Shown in pieces: positions 53,853-61,516 of a stretch of 64,000 bases of DNA. Within the stretch, counting starts at the first letter, position 1. Every line of letters starts with the position of its first letter. The DNA is from Pseudoalteromonas galatheae (GTDB lineage: Bacteria > Pseudomonadota > Gammaproteobacteria > Enterobacterales > Alteromonadaceae): NCBI RefSeq assembly GCF_005886105.2, contig NZ_PNCO02000002.1:682001-746000 (forward strand), given 5' to 3'. The notes beneath the pieces are model-generated. The model was not told the DNA's origin, made no database searches, and saw only the letters and a program-made list of their open reading frames with translations. The position numbers were made by a program, and so were the translations under genes.

Positions 53853-54473
53853 ATGAAAAGTTTGTTTAACCTATCTTTATTAACCTGTATTGTCGCAACA
53901 ATTTGTGCAACTTTTGTTAGTGCGACTGTTTTAGAACTCTTTTTTCCTGTCGCTTTACTAGTCTTAGTCGTAATGTCCAAAGATGATATTAATAGTCAAC
54001 TCTTGACATTATGCTTTGCATTTGTGTTTACTTTATCGGCTATTACCTTGTATGCACTTAAAACGATGATATTCCCGCTGATAGGTAGTAACTTTCTCGA
54101 AAATACATACATATTTTCTGCTCAGCTAATACTCAGTCTATTATTACTGTTTATACTGAAACATAGAATGACCATTGCTGTAATAATAACGAAAGGGAAA
54201 TCCGCGTCGGTATTTGAAAAAAATTATGCAGAAGGTCCACTATATTTTCTAGTACTTTTACTTGTTTTTACTGATTTCTCTGCCTTAATGGAGAATTTTC
54301 TTCGTAATCTAGACCGGATGGGAGTTAATGAGGAGACTGCCAAGATGTTTTGGGAAGTAACTTTCTTTTTTGATTACTTTGCATACTTGAAAGCCGTCCC
54401 AATATTTTTGTGTATCTTTCTTCTGTATATAGGTTTAATAGTACGAACTAAAAGGCAGCAAATCCAAAATTAG
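53853..54473 (+). CDS. Membrane-only member of the tandem family
   Basis: 206 residues, no HTH. The sequence matches the membrane half of the 56534 gene nearly throughout: SQLLTLCF, RSASVFEKNYAEGPL-like SASVFEKNYAEGPL, ALMENFLRNLDRMG, NEETAK and FWEVTFFFDYFAYLKAVP. About five spans. AAGG lies seven bases before its own ATG, so it is not simply a frameshifted tail. It may pair with the head-only protein encoded just upstream. Confidence 0.7.
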   Translation: MKSLFNLSLLTCIVATICATFVSATVLELFFPVALLVLVVMSKDDINSQLLTLCFAFVFTLSAITLYALKTMIFPLIGSNFLENTYIFSAQLILSLLLLFILKHRMTIAVIITKGKSASVFEKNYAEGPLYFLVLLLVFTDFSALMENFLRNLDRMGVNEETAKMFWEVTFFFDYFAYLKAVPIFLCIFLLYIGLIVRTKRQQIQN

Positions 54474-54624
54474 CTAAATCTTATGTAAACGCAGTAGCTT
54501 TCGAATACTGCGTTTCAATTTCATATTGCAAACATCTGCCACAGTTAGAAAGCATGAGCATTTTATTCTCCTAGTTATGTTTCAACCTCAATACCTATGC
54601 AGCTCTCATCTATTAGAGCATGTA

Positions 54625-54665
54625 CTTGTCTTTATATTAAACAAAATGTAATGTTTGGGTTAATT
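54625..54665 (+). promoter_or_regulatory. Conserved 41-bp element, copy 3 (promoter)
   Basis: Begins CTTGTCTTTATATTAAACAA and ends GTTTGGGTTAATT, 30 bases before the ATG of the third full member. No copy lies before 55625 or 56534, so these would share this promoter. Confidence 0.6.
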
Positions 54666-54695
54666 TGATGTTTTGGTTAAAGGGAAAGCGGGGCG

Positions 54696-55565
54696 ATGCA
54701 AACGCCAGAAGAGTACGAAGTAAGCCAGCGTATAGGACTACTAATAAAGGGCCTTAAGCATAAACGCGGGATGTCGCGAGAAGATATATGCCGCCACCTC
54801 GGGATTGGCATGCGAACGCTAGACAACTACCTTAATGGTGTTAGCTCTTTTAAGCTTGGCACGTTAATGAAGTTTGCCGATCTCTGCAGAGTTAAACTCG
54901 CTGATATTTTGGATGATACCGAAGCGCTCTCGCGACTATATCCAGACAATATGAAGGACAAAGGGAGTATTCTTACGCTTATCTTGGGATCTATTGCTGG
55001 GTATTTTCTTATTTTCGAATCTATCGTATTCCTCCTTCTATTACTTTTGTTTTGTTGCTGCTACAAAGATAAGAATAGTCAAACTATCACAGGCATTTTC
55101 CTCTTTATTTTTGCACTTGAGGTCGTTGTCGCATACCTCTTGAGGTTCATTATTTTCCCAGCTGTTGAAAGCTATTTTTTCGAGAATATTTATGCTTTTG
55201 GGTTGCAGTTAACTCTTAGCCTCATGTTACTGTTTTTACTTAAACATAGAATGACGATTAGTGTATTTTTAACTCAGGGAAGATCTGCATCTGTATTTGA
55301 AAAGAATGGCATAGAAGCCCCAATTTATTTTTTAGCAATGACGTTAGTGCTTATCGATTTTTTGGCCCTCATGGAAAATTTTCTGCGTAACTTGGATCGC
55401 TTAGGTATGAGTGAGGAGCTAGCTAAAACTTTTTGGGAGGTTACCTTCTTTTATGATTATTTTGAATATCTCAAGACTATCCCAGCTTTTCTCTGCATCG
55501 CTTTACTCTATGTTGGGTTTATAGCTCGAAGACATGCTCCGTTACAAGTTAGAGCTACACTGTAA
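54696..55565 (+). CDS. HTH-membrane protein, member 3
   Basis: 289 residues. Head: MQTPEEYEVSQRIGLLIKGL, GMSREDICRHLGIGMRTLDN, SRLYPDNMKDK. The first 99 residues are identical to those of the gene at 56534; the membrane spans then differ abruptly. The conserved region ALMENFLRNLDRLGMSEELA and FWEVTFFYDYFEYLKTIP follows. It begins a three-gene unit: the next gene starts 59 bases after its stop, and neither later gene has its own upstream element. Confidence 0.75.
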   Translation: MQTPEEYEVSQRIGLLIKGLKHKRGMSREDICRHLGIGMRTLDNYLNGVSSFKLGTLMKFADLCRVKLADILDDTEALSRLYPDNMKDKGSILTLILGSIAGYFLIFESIVFLLLLLLFCCCYKDKNSQTITGIFLFIFALEVVVAYLLRFIIFPAVESYFFENIYAFGLQLTLSLMLLFLLKHRMTISVFLTQGRSASVFEKNGIEAPIYFLAMTLVLIDFLALMENFLRNLDRLGMSEELAKTFWEVTFFYDYFEYLKTIPAFLCIALLYVGFIARRHAPLQVRATL

Positions 55566-55624
55566 CTTTAGTAATAACAGGTTCAGTACTAATTGATAGT
55601 TTAATATAAAAGGATAGTGAGGCG

Positions 55625-56488
55625 ATGCAAACGCCAGAAGAATACGAAGTAAGCCAACGCATAGGGCTACTAATAAAAGGGCTTAAGCATAAACACGGGA
55701 TGTCGCGAGAAGATATATGCCGCCACCTCGGGATTGGCATGCGAACGCTAGACAACTACCTTAATGGCGTTAGCTCTTTTAAGCTTGGTACGTTAATGAA
55801 GTTTGCCGACCTCTGCAGAGTTAAACTCGCCGATATTTTAGATGATACCGAAGCGCTCTCACGACTGTATCCAGACAATATGAAAGACAAAAGCAGTATT
55901 CTTACATTGCTTTTTGGCTTAGGTACAACCGCTATGCTTTTCGAGTCGGTTTTCTTGCTTTTATTAATAGCGCTGCTTTGCTATTCATATAAGGACAAAA
56001 ACAGTCAATGCATGGTCGCAACTTTTGTCACTGCTTATATATTAACGAATGTAGCTAACTACTGGCTGCATTTTGTTCTTTTTCCCGTGGTTACTAATGC
56101 CTTCTATCAAAATATTTATGCTTTCTCAACTAACTTGTCTTTAAGCTTACTTTTATTCATTTTACTTAAATATAGAATGAAATTTGCTGTATTTATCACG
56201 CGAGGCAGGTCTGAAGATGTCTTTGAGAAAAACCCTATCGAGGCACCTCTGTGCTTCCTAGCAATGATGATAGCGCTCATTGATTTTTGCGCATTGATGG
56301 AAAATTTTATTCGCAACTTAGAGCATATCGGTATGGATGAAGATTTCGCTAAAACATTCTGGGAATTAACTTTCTTTTATGATTATTACGAATACATTAA
56401 AGCCCCGCCGATCTTACTCAGTTTAGTACTCCTCTATGCAGGAATACTCGCACGGAAAAGAAATACGCAGCAGCCCCAAAGTACGTAG
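55625..56488 (+). CDS. HTH-membrane protein, member 4
   Basis: 287 residues. The head equals that of its neighbours except for KHKHGM (His24 in place of Arg) and one residue at the end; the membrane part differs in most positions and reads TMLFESVFLLLLIALLCYSY, NAFYQNIYAFSTNLSLSLLL. The C-terminal ALMENFIRNLEHIGMDEDFA and FWELTFFYDYYEYIKAPP keep the family pattern. GAGG lies before the ATG. Middle gene of the three-gene unit. Confidence 0.75.
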   Translation: MQTPEEYEVSQRIGLLIKGLKHKHGMSREDICRHLGIGMRTLDNYLNGVSSFKLGTLMKFADLCRVKLADILDDTEALSRLYPDNMKDKSSILTLLFGLGTTAMLFESVFLLLLIALLCYSYKDKNSQCMVATFVTAYILTNVANYWLHFVLFPVVTNAFYQNIYAFSTNLSLSLLLFILLKYRMKFAVFITRGRSEDVFEKNPIEAPLCFLAMMIALIDFCALMENFIRNLEHIGMDEDFAKTFWELTFFYDYYEYIKAPPILLSLVLLYAGILARKRNTQQPQST

Positions 56489-56533
56489 TAATAAGTCGAT
56501 AAGTAAATCACGGAATAAGGAGACGGCGGGCTG

Positions 56534-57412
56534 ATGCAAACGCCAGAAGAGTATGAAGTAAGCCAGCGTATAGGACTACTAATAAAGGGCCTTAAGCATA
56601 AACGCGGGATGTCGCGAGAAGATATATGCCGCCACCTCGGGATTGGCATGCGAACGCTAGACAACTACCTTAATGGTGTTAGCTCTTTTAAGCTTGGCAC
56701 GTTAATGAAGTTTGCCGATCTCTGCAGAGTTAAACTCGCTGATATTTTGGATGATACCGAAGCGCTCTCGCGACTATATCCAGACAATATGAAGGACAAA
56801 GGTAGTATTCTTACGCTAATCTTGGGTTCGGCTTTTGGCGTAATTATTTTTGAATCTACTTTATTTATCTTATTGTTAGTTTTGTTCTTTTACTCTTACA
56901 AAGACAAAAATAGTCAGCTGTTGACGCTTTGCTTTGTAGTAGTATTTTTGTGTTCAACGGTAGCTGTATATACACTGGAGAACTTTATTTATCCGATAGT
57001 GGATAACAATTTTATAGGAAACTCTTGTGCATTCTTCATCCAGCTATCACTCAGCCTTTTATTACTCTTTTTGCTAAAACATCGGATGGCTTTTGCGGTG
57101 TTGCTTACCCGAGGAAGAAGTGCCTCTGTGTTTGAAAAAAACTATGCGGAGGGGCCATTACATTTCTTAGTTTTGACCTTAGCGTTAATAGATTTTTTTG
57201 CCTTAATGGAAAACTTTCTCCGTAACCTAGATAGAATGGGTATAAATGAAGAAACCGCAAAGGTGTTCTGGGAAGTAACCTTCTTTTATGACTATTTTGC
57301 TTACTTAAAATCAGTGCCTATGCTGCTGTGTGTCGCGGTACTTTATATCGGGTTTATAGCTCGAAGAAATGCTCCGCTACAAGTTGGGTATCTTGGGGCA
57401 GCACCAAAATAG
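56534..57412 (+). CDS. HTH-membrane protein, member 5
   Basis: 292 residues. Head identical to member 3 over 99 residues, with only about three base changes in the first 290. The membrane part is closest to the membrane-only gene (SQLLTLCF, SASVFEKNYAEGPLHFLVL, NLDRMGINEETAK), and the C-terminal end (GFIARRNAPLQVG) resembles member 3. So it looks like a mosaic of its neighbours. Last gene of the locus; the Fic gene converges 73 bases downstream. Confidence 0.75.
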   Translation: MQTPEEYEVSQRIGLLIKGLKHKRGMSREDICRHLGIGMRTLDNYLNGVSSFKLGTLMKFADLCRVKLADILDDTEALSRLYPDNMKDKGSILTLILGSAFGVIIFESTLFILLLVLFFYSYKDKNSQLLTLCFVVVFLCSTVAVYTLENFIYPIVDNNFIGNSCAFFIQLSLSLLLLFLLKHRMAFAVLLTRGRSASVFEKNYAEGPLHFLVLTLALIDFFALMENFLRNLDRMGINEETAKVFWEVTFFYDYFAYLKSVPMLLCVAVLYIGFIARRNAPLQVGYLGAAPK

Positions 57413-57485
57413 GGCTGTTAACATATCGTGCTGTATGTGGATTAGCACTCGCTACAATTCAGGCATTAAACGTGTGTGGGGTAAG

Positions 57486-58073
57486 CTATCTCGTCGCGAG
57501 TGTTAGGATGGTGTTTAGTGGATTTAAATTACCGTAGTAGCCATCTATATTTGCTTGAACCCATTCATCTTTTGATATGTCTGGCCAATTGACAGAAAAG
57601 CCTAAGAAAAATAGTAGCTCCTCAAAGAAAAAACGTTGAGTTCTACCATTGCCCTCTCTAAAGGGATGAATAATATTTAATTCACAGTAGATATCCGCAA
57701 GCTGGGCTAAGATTTCTGGTTTAGCTGCGTTTATATCCAATGTTTCAATTTGCTGGAACTGCTTTTGTATTTCAACATTGATTCGTGAACAAGTACAAAA
57801 CCGAGTTTCTCCTTTGGAAATGTCAACAGTTCTAATCTCACCAGCCCAATCATATACATCTTGAAATAAATACCAGTGGAGATGTCGTAAATGATTTAAA
57901 CTAAATTCGTGGAGGGATTTGATTGTAGAAGAGTATTTACTATATCTAAAGGCGGTAAACGCTAGCTCAGCTTCCGCTAACTCATTTGCATCTGTAATAT
58001 TAAGCTTATTAACTAGTACGTCAGATTTTGGATAACAATAACTATCCTGAGCAACGCCGTATTTATCTCGCAT
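57486..58073 (-). CDS. fic: Fic-domain AMP-transferase toxin
   Basis: 195 residues, the length of E. coli Fic. The active-site loop is canonical HPFREGNGRTQR (His136 to Arg144), unlike the degraded E. coli version. The N-terminal part reads MRDKYGVAQDSYCYPKSDVL. It should transfer AMP from ATP to a protein target. The ATG lies inside the upstream antitoxin gene (11-base overlap), so both are co-translated. No SxxxEG inhibitory helix is found in this chain itself; the motif is in the partner, as for class-I Fic modules. Confidence 0.9.
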   Translation of the reverse strand: MRDKYGVAQDSYCYPKSDVLVNKLNITDANELAEAELAFTAFRYSKYSSTIKSLHEFSLNHLRHLHWYLFQDVYDWAGEIRTVDISKGETRFCTCSRINVEIQKQFQQIETLDINAAKPEILAQLADIYCELNIIHPFREGNGRTQRFFFEELLFFLGFSVNWPDISKDEWVQANIDGYYGNLNPLNTILTLATR

Positions 58074-58218
58074 ATTTTGCTTTTAAATCAGCAATTGATT
58101 TGCTCACGCTCTCTTTTTTAAAGCTTAGACCTTCGTATTTAGCGCTTATTTCAAAGTTGCTCATTTTAGGTATAAATGTTTGAACATTTTTTGCTTTTTT
58201 CACCGAAGTAACAGCCAT
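58063..58218 (-). CDS. FicA/YhfG-type antitoxin
   Basis: 51 residues. The inhibitory motif SAKYEG (Ser25 to Gly30, form SxxxEG) matches the class-I Fic antitoxin consensus (S/T)xxxE(G/N), in which Glu blocks the ATP gamma-phosphate. The ATG at 58218 follows GAGGTG; the frame is open further upstream but without start signals. The 3' end overlaps the fic start by 11 bases. Confidence 0.8.
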   Translation of the reverse strand: MAVTSVKKAKNVQTFIPKMSNFEISAKYEGLSFKKESVSKSIADLKAKYAR

Positions 58219-58449
58219 AAATACACCTCTTGTCTGACTTCTTAAGTATAACTTAGCACTATAGTTATGCCAATAGTTCAAAACAGCCCGCTTCTTTTAC
58301 TTACACCCTAGCTTAGCGTATATGAAGCACCATTCGATTTTGATAGTTTGATATGATATCTGACAATTAATGATGACTCAGGCCCCTTGCTAAGCTAGCT
58401 TCGTGTGTGGGTCATTTTGTCTATGTGCCTAAAAAACTCAGAGGACAAC
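58219..58449. other. Gap between the Fic module and a short fragment
   Basis: About 230 bases that hold the promoter of the fic operon. Apart from that I see no gene, repeat or RNA here. Confidence 0.4.
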
Positions 58450-58551
58450 ATGTCTAATAAAAGTCTTAGTGCTCGAATTCCTGCCTATAAAATGGTATTT
58501 GCAAGTGGCGAACTGCAGAAAACCTATAAGGATCTCGTCTCTATCGTTTAA
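58450..58551 (+). pseudogene. Short conserved fragment, 33 residues
   Basis: MSNKSLSARIPAYKMVFASG then ELQKTYKDLVSIV and stop, after a GAGGAC site. It resembles the first 30 residues of a larger family (DUF7000-like) that normally continues for about 150 more residues. No continuation exists in any frame here, so I treat it as a 5' relic. Weak. Confidence 0.35.
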
Positions 58552-58582
58552 ACTTTAAATCTATTTAACTCCATTTCTAGCG

Positions 58583-58611
58583 AAAAAAAGAGTGCTAGTA
58601 GTAGCACTCTT
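58583..58611 (-). terminator. Terminator of the small minus-strand gene
   Basis: AAGAGTGCT-AGTAGT-AGCACTCTT; on the minus strand a T-run (TTTTTTT) follows the stem. It ends transcription from 58881. Confidence 0.8.
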
Positions 58612-58647
58612 GTCAATGCAAAACTCAACAGCAATAACCTTTAGTTG

Positions 58648-58881
58648 CTAGTCCATGCTTGGGGCGCTGGAATACACCAACTCAATTAGGTTATTCATCG
58701 TTCTTGATTTTTGCATATAAGCCTTTTCCATATGGGCAAGCTCTTGTAGTTCAAATAAGGTCGTTTCTACGAGTGCCAGCCATTTTTCTGTGGTGTCTGG
58801 TACCGCTTCACTTTGCTTTGTTGCTTTTTTTAGTGCGTCGTAATAAATAGTTAAGTCACGATATTGGCTTTGATAGTCCAT
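58648..58881 (-). CDS. Small hypothetical protein
   Basis: 77 residues, all helical, acidic, cytoplasmic (MDYQSQYRDLTIYYDALKKA, LVETTLFELQELAHMEKAYM). Not recognised. The ribosome site (GACGGGTTGGAACAACA before the ATG) is poor, but a clear terminator follows the stop on the same strand, which supports a real gene. Neighbour of a LysR gene. Confidence 0.55.
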   Translation of the reverse strand: MDYQSQYRDLTIYYDALKKATKQSEAVPDTTEKWLALVETTLFELQELAHMEKAYMQKSRTMNNLIELVYSSAPSMD

Positions 58882-58970
58882 TGTTGTTCCAACCCGTCTC
58901 TTTTAATTTACAGCAAGGTAACAGGAATTCTCAGCAGAAATCTGCGGAAAATAATTTTTTTTACAACTTT

Positions 58971-59870
58971 TTAATTCGAAAGATAATTAATATTAGCAAA
59001 GGCGGAGATCACATCTTTCGCAAAAGCAATGCGAGGGTGCTTTAACGCGCCCTTTTTCCATACCAAATAGATGTTGTTTTCGGGGCCTATGGGGCCAAGC
59101 TGGATCAGTTCACCTGCTTTAATGAGATCTCGGCAGAGATAATCGGGGAGAACGGAGTAACCAATTCCAGAGCGAATGATGTTAGCAATTGCTCTAATGT
59201 CTGGACAAATAGCGATGACATTAGAGTTGCAGCTCGCATTAAATACACGGTCAAAGTATTGTCTAACCAAAGGTAAGTCTTGATCGTACGTGACGACGTT
59301 ATAGCTTGAGAGTAAGTCGGCGGTAATATCGTTGTCTTGAATTTCTCGGCCCTCTAAACGGTTCATCACTAGCCACAGTTGTTCTTTATCTAGAACGAGA
59401 TAGTCAAAGGTTGTGGGATCTGGCGTAGAGGCGGCAATGGCGATGTCGGCGGTGTCGTTTATTAGTGCGTCGAAAATGTTAATTTTATTGCCAATATGAA
59501 GTACCACGTTAATGTTGCCCGCTTGCAATAAGTTGGCGATTTGTGGACCGGAGACAAAGCTTAAATACTCCGCGGGACCAGCAATATTTAGTGTGCCAAA
59601 CACCGCATTGGAGCGTGCCCGAATTGAGGTGATCTTCTGCTCTAAAATATCGATATGACCAGACACCTGCAGCGCTAAGTCATGTGCTGTTGGCGTTGGC
59701 TTTACACCTCGTGCTTGACGTTCAAACAAGGCTTTTCCTACTACCGCTTCCATGGTTTGAATATGTGCAGTGACTGCCGGTTGCGACATCCCCAAGTTGG
59801 CCGCAGCCTTGGTGATATTTTTGCAGCGGTATACTTCCACAAAAGTTTTCAGTTGGGTGAGATGAGACAT
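58971..59870 (-). CDS. LysR-family transcriptional regulator
   Basis: 299 residues. HTH: LKTFVEVYRCKNITKAAANL then GMSQPAVTAHIQTMEAVVG, with LFERQARGVKPTPTAHDLAL after it; the C-terminal half is a LysR effector domain. It is divergent from the DJ-1/PfpI gene, whose start (59981) is still seen, so before the insertion element arrived it probably controlled the DJ-1-iron alcohol dehydrogenase operon from the shared 110-base region. Confidence 0.87.
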   Translation of the reverse strand: MSHLTQLKTFVEVYRCKNITKAAANLGMSQPAVTAHIQTMEAVVGKALFERQARGVKPTPTAHDLALQVSGHIDILEQKITSIRARSNAVFGTLNIAGPAEYLSFVSGPQIANLLQAGNINVVLHIGNKINIFDALINDTADIAIAASTPDPTTFDYLVLDKEQLWLVMNRLEGREIQDNDITADLLSSYNVVTYDQDLPLVRQYFDRVFNASCNSNVIAICPDIRAIANIIRSGIGYSVLPDYLCRDLIKAGELIQLGPIGPENNIYLVWKKGALKHPRIAFAKDVISAFANINYLSN

Positions 59871-59980
59871 AAAACATTCGAGCCATAAATATTCTGATTG
59901 CTCCTACCAATTTATCCGAATTCTCCTGTATCCGCAAATCGCCTAAACTTGTCGATATTGAACTGGTATGAGGAGCCGGG

Positions 59981-60016
59981 ATGAACAAGAGTTTAGTGAA
60001 TACGATAGTGTGGGTG
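59981..60016 (+). pseudogene. 5' end of the DJ-1/PfpI gene, cut off by the insertion element
   Basis: AGGAGCCGGG then ATG, reading MNKSLVNTIV. This is the positively charged n-region of a signal peptide, with an excellent ribosome site, directly divergent from LysR. The hydrophobic core and cleavage site (SSLLGSALALSVHASEG) continue only after the insertion element, from 61517. The exact junction is not known to the base. Confidence 0.7.
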
Positions 60017-60021
60017 ATGAG

Positions 60022-60031
60022 ATGGACGCTC
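60022..60031. repeat. Left subterminal inverted repeat
   Basis: ATGGACGCTC, paired with GAGCGTCCAT at the right end; a near copy in inverted orientation (GGAGAGTCCAT) also lies at 60081-60091 before the transposase start. Confidence 0.75.
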
Positions 60032-60092
60032 CCAAATCGGCGTCAATGCGCCAAACTGATAGTTGCAAACACAGTTATTAGGAGAGTCCATC

Positions 60093-61124
60093 ATGAATAA
60101 CGTTAGCACGCTTTCAATTGATCTAGCAAAAAATGTATTCCAACTTTTATCGTTTGATAAGCAAGGTAATAAATGTTTTTCCAGAAGGTTAGATAGAGCA
60201 AAGCTCTTGCAAACATTGACCCAATTACCTGCTTGTAATGTTGTTATGGAATCATGCTCAACGTCTCATTATTGGGGGCGCTGCTGCTTACAAGCTGGGC
60301 ACCAAGTTCAGCTTATCCCTGCGCAACATGTTACCCCTTTTGTCCGTGGCAATAAAAACGATAAAAATGATTGTATGGCGATTTATGAAGCGAGCCTTCG
60401 ACCTAACATTCGCTTTGTTCCTGTAAAAACAGAGCATCAACAAGCAATCCTAGCACTACATCGTTATCGGGAACGGCTCATACATAATCGAACTGCCTGC
60501 ATCAACCAAACATGTGGTTTGTTACTTGAATTTGGCATCGTCATCAAGAAGAGCTTAAAGTCTTTTCGTGCAACCATTGCTGATCTGCTCAACCGTAATT
60601 TACATGGAGCTTTAAATCTACTCCTCAGAGACGTTTATGAAGAAATGCAAAAGTTAGACGCCAATATTAAAAATGTAGAGGCACAATTTAAGCAGTTTAA
60701 TGAACAGAGCCAAGCTGCTCAAATTATCCAATCCATCCCCGGAATTGGGATTATCAACGCATCGGCATTGAGTGCCACAATAGATAAAGGGCAAGCATTT
60801 TCTAATAAAAAGGAGTTGGCTGTGTGGCTTGGGATCACACCACGTCAATATGCTTCGGGTGAAACCAAGAAGATGGGAGGGATCACCAAACGAGGTGATC
60901 GTTATCTAAGAAAACAACTCATTCATGGTGCCCGTACAGTGGTCAATCATGCGCACAAAAAGCAGGATGATTTAAACAAATGGATCAACGCATTGGTAGA
61001 ACGTCGCGGTAAAAATAAAGCGGTGGTGGCCACGGCCCACCGATTGGCTCGCTTAATGTGGATATTGCTACAAAGAAATGAACCTTATAAAGCCCAATAT
61101 ACACAAAGTGAGGCGCAATCATGA
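60093..61124 (+). CDS. IS110-family transposase (DEDD recombinase)
   Basis: About 343 residues. The RuvC-like DEDD N-terminal domain begins LSIDLAKNVFQLLSFD with its first Asp, and the C-terminal transposase-20 domain has IIQSIPGIGIINASALSATI and LGITPRQYASGETKKMGGIT, with the conserved Ser/Gly-rich stretch. The ATG at 60093 follows GGAGAG; an earlier start at 60063 is less likely. The whole chain is intact. By analogy with IS621 and relatives it would be guided by an RNA made from the non-coding end. Confidence 0.93.
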   Translation: MNNVSTLSIDLAKNVFQLLSFDKQGNKCFSRRLDRAKLLQTLTQLPACNVVMESCSTSHYWGRCCLQAGHQVQLIPAQHVTPFVRGNKNDKNDCMAIYEASLRPNIRFVPVKTEHQQAILALHRYRERLIHNRTACINQTCGLLLEFGIVIKKSLKSFRATIADLLNRNLHGALNLLLRDVYEEMQKLDANIKNVEAQFKQFNEQSQAAQIIQSIPGIGIINASALSATIDKGQAFSNKKELAVWLGITPRQYASGETKKMGGITKRGDRYLRKQLIHGARTVVNHAHKKQDDLNKWINALVERRGKNKAVVATAHRLARLMWILLQRNEPYKAQYTQSEAQS

Positions 61125-61504
61125 CTCAAATTATGGCTATTAAGGAGCCCGGTCGTGACAAGGGCCTCGAGCCCGAGTGGGTGTTTATGAGCCCTTGATA
61201 GCCATATTCTCATTGCTGTAAACATAACGATGAACAAAAGGTCAAACCTACCTAGTTAAACCCGTTATAGGCAAGGCATTCAATGCCGCGTGGGTGTATT
61301 CTACTTTTTGGGTGGCTAGGTTCGAAACTCATTAGGGGCGCTGAAAGTCAGTTAAGCCCGAATATATGTCAGAGCAGCACCTTATTTAGGGTGACTCAAA
61401 GTGACTGTTTATCAATACATACAAATAGTAAATGAGAGATAAATAAAAGAAGCAACAAGGCTGTTAAAACAACCTTGTTGGATGAGTATTACTTGACAGC
61501 AGCA
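61125..61504 (+). ncRNA. Structured 3' non-coding region; candidate bridge RNA
   Basis: About 380 bases without a gene, between the transposase stop and the right subterminal repeat. Just after the stop TATGGCTAT (61132-61140) pairs with ATAGCCATA (61198-61206), enclosing CAAGGGC (61159-61165) with GCCCTTG (61191-61197) and an inner CTCG-AGCC-CGAG. Another hairpin, CAACAAGG/CCTTGTTG, lies at 61453-61480. In IS1111-group elements the bridge RNA is encoded downstream of the recombinase, so this is the natural place. The RNA itself is inferred. Confidence 0.5.
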
Positions 61505-61514
61505 GAGCGTCCAT
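61505..61514. repeat. Right subterminal inverted repeat
   Basis: GAGCGTCCAT, exact inverse of the left repeat, two bases before the ATG at 61517. Confidence 0.75.
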
Positions 61515-61516
61515 AT

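Larger units (their letters stand above)
60016..61516 (+). mobile_element. IS1111-type insertion sequence (IS110 family)
   Basis: About 1.5 kb. Subterminal inverted repeats ATGGACGCTC (60022-60031) and GAGCGTCCAT (61505-61514) match perfectly over 10 bases and lie a few bases inside each end, as in the IS1111 group. A 343-residue DEDD transposase is inside. The element separates the 5' fragment at 59981 from the DJ-1 gene at 61517. No target duplication is expected for this family. Boundaries are estimated to within a few bases. Confidence 0.8.

Noticed and set aside
61475..61516. Earlier TTG start for the DJ-1-like protein
   Set aside because: That stretch lies inside the insertion element, across a hairpin and the right subterminal repeat, so it is not original coding sequence.
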